Shown: positions 57,283 through 64,000 of the stretch, one piece after another
Position numbering within the stretch: position 1 is the first letter of the stretch
Layout: each line of letters starts with the position of its first letter
DNA from: CAMDKS01 sp964402975
GTDB lineage: Bacteria > Bdellovibrionota_B > Oligoflexia > Oligoflexales > RGVZ01
DNA: 64,000 bases
Direction: 5' to 3'
NCBI GenBank assembly: GCA_964402975.1
Contig: CAYOEM010000001.1
Span: 248,001 to 312,000, forward strand
Made by a program: the position numbers and the translations under genes
Notes under the pieces: model-generated
The model's database searches: none
Seen by the model: the letters and a program-made list of their open reading frames with translations, nothing else
Told to the model about the DNA's origin: nothing

Positions 57283-57843
57283 GTGGGAACGAAAAGGCTC
57301 TTTGTAACTGGTCTTTTGCTATGCGTTCTTGGCAGCTGCTCAGACTATAACATGGGTCTTCAGCGGCCTAAAGGGCGCATCGCCGTCGGACAAACAATCA
57401 CTCCGCCATTGATCGATTATGGTTCTGCCGCCTATCAGCAAAAATCTATTTTGCCTGTATACACGTTTATCAGAAAATCTGGCGGAACGGCGTCATCTCT
57501 AGACTCTGAATCAATAAGTTTAGACGCGTCATCTGGCAGGCCAAATATATCCCAGATCGTAGCCGCCCACGGAAATCCAGGTAAGCCCGATAAAATGACC
57601 CTGGTTGGCCGAAGTATAGCCGAGATTCAAGCGAGAAATGCGTCAGATGGCTGCGGGCAGCGATTAAACGATTTAGCAGATATTTTAAAACAATACAGAG
57701 GCGCGGTTATCATTTGTGATAACTTTTTGGCAGACGCACTGCAAAACGCCACAGAGGTCAACGTTGACGGCCGAACATTCACCAGTTGGTCGCGAAGTAG
57801 TTTTGACTATGACAGCGCCAGGGTCGTGATTCACGAATTCTAA
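57283..57843 (+). CDS. Lipoprotein of unknown function
   Basis: A 186-residue lipoprotein; GTG 57283 with GGGGGA eight bases upstream. The leader VGTKRLFVTGLLLCVLGSC ends in a good lipobox, then SDYNMG. Residues about 50-186 are soluble alpha/beta with two cysteines (DGCGQRLN, VIICDNFL) and GRSIAEIQARNASDGCGQRL. The order GNPGKPDKMTLVGRS ... RGAVIICDNFL hints at a Rossmann-like region but no motif supports it. It is followed 14 bp later by another lipoprotein gene, likely the same transcript. Confidence 0.65.
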   Translation: MGTKRLFVTGLLLCVLGSCSDYNMGLQRPKGRIAVGQTITPPLIDYGSAAYQQKSILPVYTFIRKSGGTASSLDSESISLDASSGRPNISQIVAAHGNPGKPDKMTLVGRSIAEIQARNASDGCGQRLNDLADILKQYRGAVIICDNFLADALQNATEVNVDGRTFTSWSRSSFDYDSARVVIHEF

Positions 57844-57857
57844 GAGGGAGTTAGCTG

Positions 57858-59762
57858 ATGTCGCTCAAATTTAAAACTACCCATGTAATGAATCTTCTCC
57901 TTGGGCTTTTGGCCGTCGGGCTCGTCGCAAGTAGTTGCAGCGCGGGTAAGTTTTCAGGTGCAAGCAAGATGAAAAAGCGAGTACAGAAGTACGCATCAGC
58001 TGCCGAACGGCCCGTTGAGATTACAAATCGACACAACATTTGGATTGTCACGAGAGATAACGAGGTTAAGCGCTGGCCGGGTTTAACAACCACACATAAC
58101 GCGGTCTCGATCACTGTAAATGACGTTTCTGGATTAAGGCCCGGAATGCAAGTCAGCGGTCCGGGGTTGACGGAAAGCTGCGCGGACATCGATACGAACA
58201 CCGGCGGCGTTCAGTGCCCAGGCGTAGCGACAATCGAGTCGATAAACGAAGCCACGAAAACCATTAAATTATATTCTACGGCAATTAAACACGCTAGCGG
58301 TGCAGATTCGACCGGTAATTACTATGTAACAACAGGAATTGCTCACTGGCTTAGCGTTGAGGGTAATGCGATTGTACAGCGCAAGAAGTGGTCAGGTATC
58401 GACGGAAACTTTAACCTGGGATTTAGGACCTACGTCACAGAAGGCGGTCTTTTAGTTGGACGTTTTCCAATGGTCTATTTTATCGACCCGGAAACTACCC
58501 CAGAAGGGTTAATACCATTGGCGAACACGAAGAACTTGGATCCCCAAAGAAATGTATATAATTCATCTAACCGTATTTGCTTAGCCTCCTACTTAAAAAA
58601 CGATAAACGTTATATGATTGTGGCCCTGGGAGCAGGGCGATTTTATGAGATCGAGCTTTCATCGACTAAACCCTACAAACCTCTGTGGGATACACTTCCG
58701 GAACCACGCAAAGTTAACAACGTTAATTTCGCCAACGACCAGCTTGGATGGGGTTATAGCTGTCACATTGATCAGAAGCGCAAAATTTTCTACTCTCAAT
58801 GGGCTCACAGCGGGCCCAAGCTGTTTGCAGTGCCAGGCAACCCCTCCACTAGCTTTGGAGGCGCAGTTGACTTAAATGACTACAGCACCGTGGACTTAGA
58901 CGCGAAAACGCCAAACGCGAAGTTTGTACAAAAGAATGCGATTCTAAGCTCATTTGCAAAAAGCGTCGCCGCGTCGACAGCGTCCTATGCTGTTGCAGGC
59001 GATCCGGACGGAAACATCTACAACTCCGATCACAACGCCACTATCACGGGAACAGAAAAAAATGGCACCTACACGATGTCTTATCAAAAAGCATCTGATA
59101 CCGTTTGGGTTTCACGAACGAATAACAAGATTGGTATCATTAAACGCAAATGTTTAACTACAGACGACAATTGCAGCGCCCAGGACTTTCAGTTTCAACA
59201 GGGACCTGAGGCTGCATTTATCGGTCCAATTAGCGCCCTTAAAGATGGACGACTTGTAGGAGTGACTCGAGGCCATCCAGCTGGCGTATACTTATTGGGC
59301 CTCAAAGACACGGCTGATATAACGAAAGGTTTTGACGCCACGTTGTTAACCGATATCGACGGCGACGCCTACATGTATGTCGACTTCACAGGTGCCACTC
59401 TATACACGAGGCAGGTCGAACAATCATTCAAAGTGAGAGAGATGCCTGACTATGTTAAACGTCAGCGGCAAAACGATGACCGCGCAGAAAAAACCAAAGA
59501 AGCCTTCTTTGAATGGACCAATGCACCCAATACAACTGCAGATTGGACGAACCTAAAACTTGAAGCTCGCTGCTATGAAAATGCAAGCAACAAGGGTGAC
59601 TACCAAGAGGTCAAACCAGTGGCTAAAGCCGGTGAAAAAACGAAGATGAGTATTCCGGCTTGCAAGGATAAGTACGTGGAGTTTATCGACATTAGAATCA
59701 CCCAAATTTCCGGGGAAACACTGGGTGACATTAATAAGGTTCGAGTTCATATAACTCAGTAA
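57858..59762 (+). CDS. Large lipoprotein, probable beta-propeller-like
   Basis: A 634-residue lipoprotein. Leader ends LVASSC, followed by SAGKFSGASKMKKRVQKY, a tether like the CSQSEFAGDS proteins at 18 kb. Residues about 50-140 contain an Ig-like/VCBS-type part (AVSITVNDVSGLRPGMQVSG). Residues about 165-520 carry repeated strands with Trp/Tyr and Asp/Gly turns (RYMIVALGAGRFYEIELS, DGDAYMYVDFTGATLYTRQV), suggestive of beta-propeller blades. The last about 100 residues are a beta-domain with two cysteines (ARCYENA, PACKDKY). GAGGGAG precedes the ATG. Function unknown. Confidence 0.65.
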   Translation: MSLKFKTTHVMNLLLGLLAVGLVASSCSAGKFSGASKMKKRVQKYASAAERPVEITNRHNIWIVTRDNEVKRWPGLTTTHNAVSITVNDVSGLRPGMQVSGPGLTESCADIDTNTGGVQCPGVATIESINEATKTIKLYSTAIKHASGADSTGNYYVTTGIAHWLSVEGNAIVQRKKWSGIDGNFNLGFRTYVTEGGLLVGRFPMVYFIDPETTPEGLIPLANTKNLDPQRNVYNSSNRICLASYLKNDKRYMIVALGAGRFYEIELSSTKPYKPLWDTLPEPRKVNNVNFANDQLGWGYSCHIDQKRKIFYSQWAHSGPKLFAVPGNPSTSFGGAVDLNDYSTVDLDAKTPNAKFVQKNAILSSFAKSVAASTASYAVAGDPDGNIYNSDHNATITGTEKNGTYTMSYQKASDTVWVSRTNNKIGIIKRKCLTTDDNCSAQDFQFQQGPEAAFIGPISALKDGRLVGVTRGHPAGVYLLGLKDTADITKGFDATLLTDIDGDAYMYVDFTGATLYTRQVEQSFKVREMPDYVKRQRQNDDRAEKTKEAFFEWTNAPNTTADWTNLKLEARCYENASNKGDYQEVKPVAKAGEKTKMSIPACKDKYVEFIDIRITQISGETLGDINKVRVHITQ

Positions 59763-59888
59763 CAACTCTGCGGATCCATGGAGTTTGGGCGTCCCACTGA
59801 ATCGGCGCCCCTCTGGATTTTATCATCCATCTAAGCGATAATATTGAAAGATTCCCCCTAGGTGCGATCAATGCTAAGAAGGAATTAA

Positions 59889-60605
59889 ATGTCCACACAC
59901 CTAAACACATGGATGCCGCACGGCGATTGTCCCTGGTCGAGCTTCTCGCCGGCAACTGCCATGTTTTGTGAGCAGAATCTTTGCTCGTGGATCGCCCAGC
60001 CGTCTAATACCTGGTCCAACCTTCCCTTTGCTATTGTAGGTATTATGATTGTACGAACCAACAAGGATCGACCACTTTTAAAACTCCTTGGACATAGCGC
60101 CTGGATTCTTGGTATAGGGTCATTTATGTTTCACGCTTCGGCTAGTTTTATATTTGAGGCGTGGGACCTACTCGGCATGTTCATGATCAGTGGACTGATG
60201 CTGAGCTTTAACTTCGCTCGTTACTCGGAAAATCAAAGCGTAAGCAAACTCATCGGACTATTCCTCGGCATGACCGCCTTAGCGTTTGCCATATTGCTAA
60301 GCTTTCCATCAATTGGAATTGCATTGTTTGCCATTCAAGTGGCTCTGGCCCTGCACCTAGAGGTTCTCATGGATCTTAGGGAAGACCCGGTCGAATTCAA
60401 ATATGCAAAATACTTTATTGGCGCATTTGTCTTGGCCTTCATTTTATGGAATCTAGACATCCACGGCATCGTCTGTGATCCCAACAACCACATTCTCACC
60501 GGCCACGCCGTATGGCATCTACTCAATGCGGTTGCCATCTGGTTTATTTACCGATTCTATGCCCAGTTTCAGTTGGCAGGAGAATCAACCGGAGGACCAA
60601 GATAA
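59889..60605 (+). CDS. Ceramidase family (alkaline phytoceramidase-like) membrane protein
   Basis: A 238-residue, seven-helix protein of the CREST/ceramidase type. FCEQNLCSWIAQPSNTWSNL is the hallmark N-terminal loop; FMFHASASFIFEAWDLLGMF places His and Asp near the zinc site; CDPNNHILTGHAVWHLLNAV carries the last two His. Ser/His/Asp ligands fit a zinc amidase. The family cleaves ceramide-type lipids in eukaryotes; bacterial members are poorly known. AAGGAATTAA precedes the ATG. Bacterial sphingolipid genes are not visible here. It overlaps the next small gene by 1 bp. Confidence 0.85.
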   Translation: MSTHLNTWMPHGDCPWSSFSPATAMFCEQNLCSWIAQPSNTWSNLPFAIVGIMIVRTNKDRPLLKLLGHSAWILGIGSFMFHASASFIFEAWDLLGMFMISGLMLSFNFARYSENQSVSKLIGLFLGMTALAFAILLSFPSIGIALFAIQVALALHLEVLMDLREDPVEFKYAKYFIGAFVLAFILWNLDIHGIVCDPNNHILTGHAVWHLLNAVAIWFIYRFYAQFQLAGESTGGPR

Positions 60606-60787
60606 TGCCGGCTTACTTAGGTTGGTTTTTTATAGTTTTATTCTGTTATGGAACAGCCCTACTCACTTGGGCAGGTCTAACCCAGAGGAGTCGTGGGAAA
60701 TATCAAAGCTCACGTCGCTACTTTATGATGGCGACATTCATGGCTCTAGCGACTCTAAGCTTCGTGATTCGGCGCCTCACCAGATAA
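60605..60787 (+). CDS. Small membrane protein, 60 residues, coupled to the ceramidase-like gene
   Basis: The start ATG shares its first base with the ceramidase TAA (TAATG), so it depends on that gene for translation. The product has two hydrophobic segments (PAYLGWFFIVLFCYGTALLT and YFMMATFMALATLSFVI) joined by a basic loop (QRSRGKYQSSRR). No motif is recognised. A longer frame from 60512 in the same phase would run inside the upstream gene and lacks an SD. It may assist or regulate the ceramidase-like enzyme; this is inferred from coupling only. Confidence 0.6.
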   Translation: MPAYLGWFFIVLFCYGTALLTWAGLTQRSRGKYQSSRRYFMMATFMALATLSFVIRRLTR

Positions 60788-60797
60788 ATTTCAAACG

Positions 60798-61142
60798 TCA
60801 GTCGTCACTGATTCGCCTAAGGTAAACCTCAAATCGGCCCTTGATCTCCTCGGGACCTGCACCGGCGCTGGGCAAAACTACGGTCCCCACCCGCTGGGCT
60901 GCAGGATCATTTGTTGCACTCTTATCGGGATCACCAAAACAAAGTTCATCCATCGACACACCAAGTGTTTTTGCGACCAAATAAAGCTGTTCAAGCTTTC
61001 GAGGCTGGACACCTGACATCCAGTCACTCAAAACCTGTTTGGCCACGCCTGTTTTGCGGGATAACTGGGAGGCCGTGAGGCCTCGCTCCTTGAGTAAGGT
61101 TCCAAGATTTTGTCTAAGCCGAAACGTTACATCCAAGGACAA
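60798..61142 (-). CDS. XRE-family transcriptional regulator, paralogue A
   Basis: A 114-residue helix-turn-helix protein. RLRQNLGTLLKERGLTASQL, SRKTGVAKQVLSDWMSGVQP and RKLEQLYLVAKTLGVSMDEL form the five-helix Cro/CI domain. The last about 40 residues are Pro/Gly-rich with GRFEVYLRRI at the end. I choose TTG 61142, eight bases after AAAGGAG, because the product then starts like paralogue B; an ATG at 61184 adds 14 residues. An inverted repeat GTCCGG/CCGGAC (61240 and 61271) upstream is an untested operator candidate. Confidence 0.8.
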   Translation of the reverse strand: MSLDVTFRLRQNLGTLLKERGLTASQLSRKTGVAKQVLSDWMSGVQPRKLEQLYLVAKTLGVSMDELCFGDPDKSATNDPAAQRVGTVVLPSAGAGPEEIKGRFEVYLRRISDD

Positions 61143-61315
61143 AGGAAAAGCTCCTTTAGCGAGGTTGAAACACGGAGTATTCACAAAAAAAGCAACAACT
61201 GCAAAAGACTGCGCTTAAACGGTGATTTTGATAACCGAAGTCCGGGCTAGACCAATTAAAATCCGTTGTTCCGGACAGTATACCTCTTGGGCGTTGTGAG
61301 AGATTCGCGCGTTCT

Positions 61316-61645
61316 TCACAAACGCCGCACGTAAATCTCGTATCGACCTCGCAACTCGTGAAGCTCTGAACTATCACCCGCCTGACCAATACTGGCACTG
61401 GACGACTTTACGTTAGGTACGAAATCTGCATCGGATTCACCGAAACAAAGCTGCTCCATAGATACACCCAAGGTCTTTGACACCACGTAAAGCTGCTCAA
61501 GTTTTCTAGGCTGCACGCCGGCCATCCAGTCACTTAACACCTGTTTTGCCACGCCTGTTTTTCGAGACAACTCGGCCGCCGTCATCGCCCGAGCCCTAAG
61601 CACGGCCGCCAAATTATGCCTTAGTCTAAAGTCACAAACCGCCAT
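61316..61645 (-). CDS. XRE-family transcriptional regulator, paralogue B
   Basis: A 109-residue helix-turn-helix protein, near-duplicate of its downstream neighbour: 16 consecutive residues at the recognition helix and beyond are almost the same (KQVLSDWMAGVQPRKLEQLY). The end GRYEIYVRRL matches GRFEVYLRRI of paralogue A, while the linkers differ. The near-identical recognition helices predict similar DNA targets. Proteins of this kind often self-regulate; no operator was established. It lies between paralogue A and the end of the large surface protein gene, all on the minus strand. Confidence 0.85.
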   Translation of the reverse strand: MAVCDFRLRHNLAAVLRARAMTAAELSRKTGVAKQVLSDWMAGVQPRKLEQLYVVSKTLGVSMEQLCFGESDADFVPNVKSSSASIGQAGDSSELHELRGRYEIYVRRL

Positions 61646-61763
61646 AAGCCTTGTCCCCCATGGGTTTTATGCCCCAACGGCTGCCTTATCGCACACCGCC
61701 GTGACATCCGGGGACATGGGGACTCCTAAGCATTTGAATCATTAGGATTAAAGGTTAGTAGAA

Positions 61764-61797
61764 AACCAACCCACTCCGACGTCGGAGTAGGGGTTTG
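61764..61797 (-). terminator. Palindromic terminator downstream of the large surface-protein gene
   Basis: ACTCCGAC|GTCGGAGT (61773-61788) is a perfect 16-bp palindrome, flanked by CCC on the left and GGGG on the right. Read on the minus strand the stem is followed by GGGTTGGTTTTC, a T-rich tail. It starts about 25 bases after the stop of the Ig-like repeat gene. Confidence 0.6.
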
Positions 61798-61820
61798 AGA
61801 GCGGACATTTCGTGTCGGGG

Positions 61821-64000
61821 CTAGTTCGCGTGAGTGTAGGCCGTCATATATATGCAAGACGACGTATTGCCCGCCAGATCATTCGCACGTGCATAGATCG
61901 CAGTTGTCGCATTAGCCGCTAGTGTTGTTGTCGTGACGGTATTTGACCCTGAAGCTGCCGATGCATTTGCTGAAATTGATAAAAGACAAAGCGAATCCGA
62001 ATAAAGACGAAGCGACGTTAACGCCTCGCTAACACTTACGGTCACCTGAGGAGTTTGGCTAGTCCCAGGGGATGCCGGTGAAATACTCGTAAATGTTATT
62101 GACGGAGTCGTTGTGTCAATAACGATCGATTTGTTGCCTGATAGGCTGAGCGGCCCGCCTACTGCTGGCAGTGTTAATGTTGCGTTATTCCCGGCACTAT
62201 CTCGAATAGTTCCACCATTGAGGGCTAGCGATGTGGTAGAACGGTAATCAAGATCTGGACTGTTATCGCCGTCCCACACTGAATAATTAAATGTCAGGGT
62301 ATTTGTACCGGAGCCACTTGTATAGTTAACGACCGCGTCTTGGTTACCAGTTTCGAGCGTGATCTGTGGGGTACCAGTGACAGTAACGACTTCTGAAAAT
62401 GTGATATGGATTGGGACTACCTGCCCAGACTTGTAAGCCCCACTCGCAAGACTTGAGTTGACGTTTAATACCGTGGGCGAAATAGCGTCGTGAGTATACG
62501 TTACTAAATTTGTGCACGGCGACTGATTGCCAGCTGTATCGACAGCTCGCCCGTAAATGGTCGTCGTAGTATTCGCCGCCACATTTGATGTCACGGTCAT
62601 TCCTGGCGAAGCAAAAACAATGTTAGACACTGAAGAAGACCTTGGAGTCGAACAACTTGAGTCGTAGTAAAGGATTACTGTTGAGGGTTTAGATGTTGTG
62701 CCATACAAAGTCGGCGTTAGTGAAGAACTTGGGCTTGATGGGATAATGCCTGAAAACGACAGCATGGGAGCCGTAGTATCATAGACTACAAAGTTGTCTG
62801 TCGACACCGACGTTGCATTCTGGTTACCGAACGCGTCCATCACGGTGTTAGCTGCTAAAGATGGCATAATCGTGCCCGGAGTTACAACCGACGTAGCGCC
62901 AAGGTTCCAAGTGATATTATCTAGCGTACTTAAACTCCAGGTGATACCAGATGCGGTGCCATTTTGGATGATATCAGCGTGCGTGAGAGTGGAATAACCG
63001 ACAGCACTAGAAAACACCACGGTAAAATTGACCGGTAACGAATTAGTCGGGTCAGCTTGGCCTACGGCTTGGTTGACAGTCACAGTGAATGGAGCCTCAG
63101 AATAACTCACCGACTGCGATGCGTTCGTTGCAGCAACATTACTATTGCCGGCCACGTCTGTCACTGATCCGGCTGCTAGACGCGGGATAATGGTGCCGGC
63201 TCCTGCAGTAGTTGCAGTTACTGTAAATACATTACTGCTCACTTGTGTCACCAACCAGTTCACCGCAACGGCTGTTCCATTATTAGCTATATCACTTGCC
63301 GTAAATGTAGCGGGATTGATGGCCTCATTAAATGTGACCACAAAGTTGATCGGCAAGCTATTTGTCATTCCTGGCTGACCAGCATCTCTAACAAAAGAAC
63401 TCACCACTGGGCCGACATTATCGTGCGTGTAAGTCACAAGCGCCGTACACATAGAGATATTTGCTACCACGTCAACGGCTCGACCATAGATAGATGTCGC
63501 CGCGTTTACTGGTAGCGAGTAAGTGGAAATGGCAGCAGGCGTGTTTTTTGTGAAACCCACTGGTGCGCTAATCGTTGATGAACATCCCGAATCAGAATAT
63601 AGGGTGACAGTTGCCGTCTCTGAAGAAAGCAATGTGATGGCGGGCGTTCGGCTGCTTCCGGGGCTGTACGGCGCGCTTGAAATATATGTCAATGTTGGCG
63701 GTGTCGTCAGAATCACAATATCTTTTTGGCCAGCTATACTGGAATATCCACCCACAGGCGGCAACGTCAGATTTGCAGCATTTCCGTCCGCGTCACGGAT
63801 TGTGCCGCCGTTAAGTGACAGAGCAGTTGTTGCTGCGTAATCAAGATCAGTTGAGCTTTCCCCTAGCCCCACCGTGTAATTGAATGTGAGCGTTGTTGTT
63901 CCAGAGCCGCTGCTGTAATTAATCACCTTGTTAAGATTGCCACCACCAGTGGCAAGAGTTAATTGCGGCGTGCCATTTACGGTGACAATCTCTGAAAACG
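61821..64000 (-). CDS. Large mosaic Ig-like repeat surface protein, N-terminus beyond window
   Basis: About 725 residues are visible; the frame has no stop to the right edge, so this is the C-terminal part. Three repeat types alternate. Type A, two copies (the first entering from the edge), runs FSE-I/V-VTV-x-GTPQ-x-TL ... SGSGTxTLTFNY ... DLDY ... LNGGTIRD. Type B, three copies: T-x-S-x-SP-x-SPG ... LYSDSxC ... AxTTIYGRAVDxAGN ... YTHDN. Type C, two copies: TNSLPxNFxVxF ... A-x-xVxDxxGN. All are Thr/Ser/Asn-rich beta-sandwich modules (bacterial Ig/SwmB-like). Likely secreted or surface-bound, an adhesin or scaffold. No C-terminal anchor or OMP signal is visible; the last residues are YMTAYTHAN. 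Confidence 0.8.
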   Translation of the reverse strand, partial: FSEIVTVNGTPQLTLATGGGNLNKVINYSSGSGTTTLTFNYTVGLGESSTDLDYAATTALSLNGGTIRDADGNAANLTLPPVGGYSSIAGQKDIVILTTPPTLTYISSAPYSPGSSRTPAITLLSSETATVTLYSDSGCSSTISAPVGFTKNTPAAISTYSLPVNAATSIYGRAVDVVANISMCTALVTYTHDNVGPVVSSFVRDAGQPGMTNSLPINFVVTFNEAINPATFTASDIANNGTAVAVNWLVTQVSSNVFTVTATTAGAGTIIPRLAAGSVTDVAGNSNVAATNASQSVSYSEAPFTVTVNQAVGQADPTNSLPVNFTVVFSSAVGYSTLTHADIIQNGTASGITWSLSTLDNITWNLGATSVVTPGTIMPSLAANTVMDAFGNQNATSVSTDNFVVYDTTAPMLSFSGIIPSSPSSSLTPTLYGTTSKPSTVILYYDSSCSTPRSSSVSNIVFASPGMTVTSNVAANTTTTIYGRAVDTAGNQSPCTNLVTYTHDAISPTVLNVNSSLASGAYKSGQVVPIHITFSEVVTVTGTPQITLETGNQDAVVNYTSGSGTNTLTFNYSVWDGDNSPDLDYRSTTSLALNGGTIRDSAGNNATLTLPAVGGPLSLSGNKSIVIDTTTPSITFTSISPASPGTSQTPQVTVSVSEALTSLRLYSDSLCLLSISANASAASGSNTVTTTTLAANATTAIYARANDLAGNTSSCIYMTAYTHAN

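Noticed and set aside
61653..61723. GGGGAC boxes (61710-61715, 61718-61723, and inverted at 61653-61658) as an XRE operator
   Set aside because: The inverted copy is also the SD of paralogue B and the boxes are not repeated ahead of paralogue A; too weak.
61821..64000. Repeats as a possible CRISPR or DNA-level tandem array
   Set aside because: Similarity is at protein level in an open frame with diverged DNA; no short exact repeats with spacers.

Overview
The window reads as a contiguous piece of a Gram-negative chromosome with mid-range G+C, tight gene packing, many ATGA/TTGA start-stop overlaps, frequent TTG and GTG starts behind good Shine-Dalgarno (SD) sequences, and many exported lipoproteins of no recognised family. 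TonB, outer-membrane-type proteins, an Rsm22-type methyltransferase, DUF6178, DUF4349 and DUF2330 proteins and the lipoprotein wealth suggest a Bdellovibrionota/Oligoflexia-like or deltaproteobacterial-grade organism. That placement is inference: no rRNA or other phylogenetic marker lies here. No insertion sequence, prophage, integrase or CRISPR array was found. One 100-N scaffold gap (23962-24061) cuts a gene.

Layout. 1-2.3 kb: end-truncated secreted protein, tRNA-Ala(UGC), a DUF420 membrane protein and a TonB-family protein. 2.4-7.7 kb: complete branched-chain amino acid ABC importer (livJ-like, livH, livM, livG, livF), then SlyD. 7.7-17.9 kb: FapA/DUF342 protein, RlmN, an ATP-type phosphofructokinase, an ABC-F ATPase, a ferritin-like plus ATP-grasp fusion, and purine nucleoside phosphorylase. 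18-22.8 kb: lipoprotein island with two paralogues sharing an N-terminal tether, a 47-residue membrane protein coupled to a lone receiver domain, a repeat lipoprotein and a probable zinc metallopeptidase lipoprotein. 22.9-30.9 kb: flavin reductase plus gap-split nitronate monooxygenase/FabK-like gene, two divergent methyltransferases whose start codons are 2 bp apart, BtpA, DODA-type dioxygenase, PrfC, and an MFS exporter.

31-37.8 kb: two lipoproteins, the second (704 aa) ending in a domain resembling secreted ADP-ribosyltransferase/NADase-type toxins, then purK-purE, phoU and a NifU-type Fe-S protein. 37.9-42.4 kb: a tightly coupled four-gene operon ending in a compact secretin-like protein, facing an 804-aa TPR/outer-membrane-type protein that is coupled to coaD and rsmD. 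43.6-53.9 kb: speA, a STAS/zinc-ribbon protein with a diguanylate cyclase, an overlapping SulP transporter/beta-carbonic anhydrase pair, a DUF6178 pair, polyprenyl diphosphate synthase and an M16 peptidase. 54-64 kb: lipoprotein esterase, secreted DUF4349 and DUF2330 proteins, two further lipoproteins, a ceramidase-family membrane protein with a 60-aa partner, tandem XRE regulators, and the C-terminal part of a large mosaic Ig-like surface protein that runs off the right edge.

The most promising candidates for undescribed biology are the compact-secretin operon (37883-39987), the toxin-like lipoprotein (31830-33944), the ferritin/ATP-grasp fusion coupled to the phosphorylase (14977-17908) and the small-TM/receiver pair (19668-20269). 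All product names come from reading motifs by eye; no database search was run.
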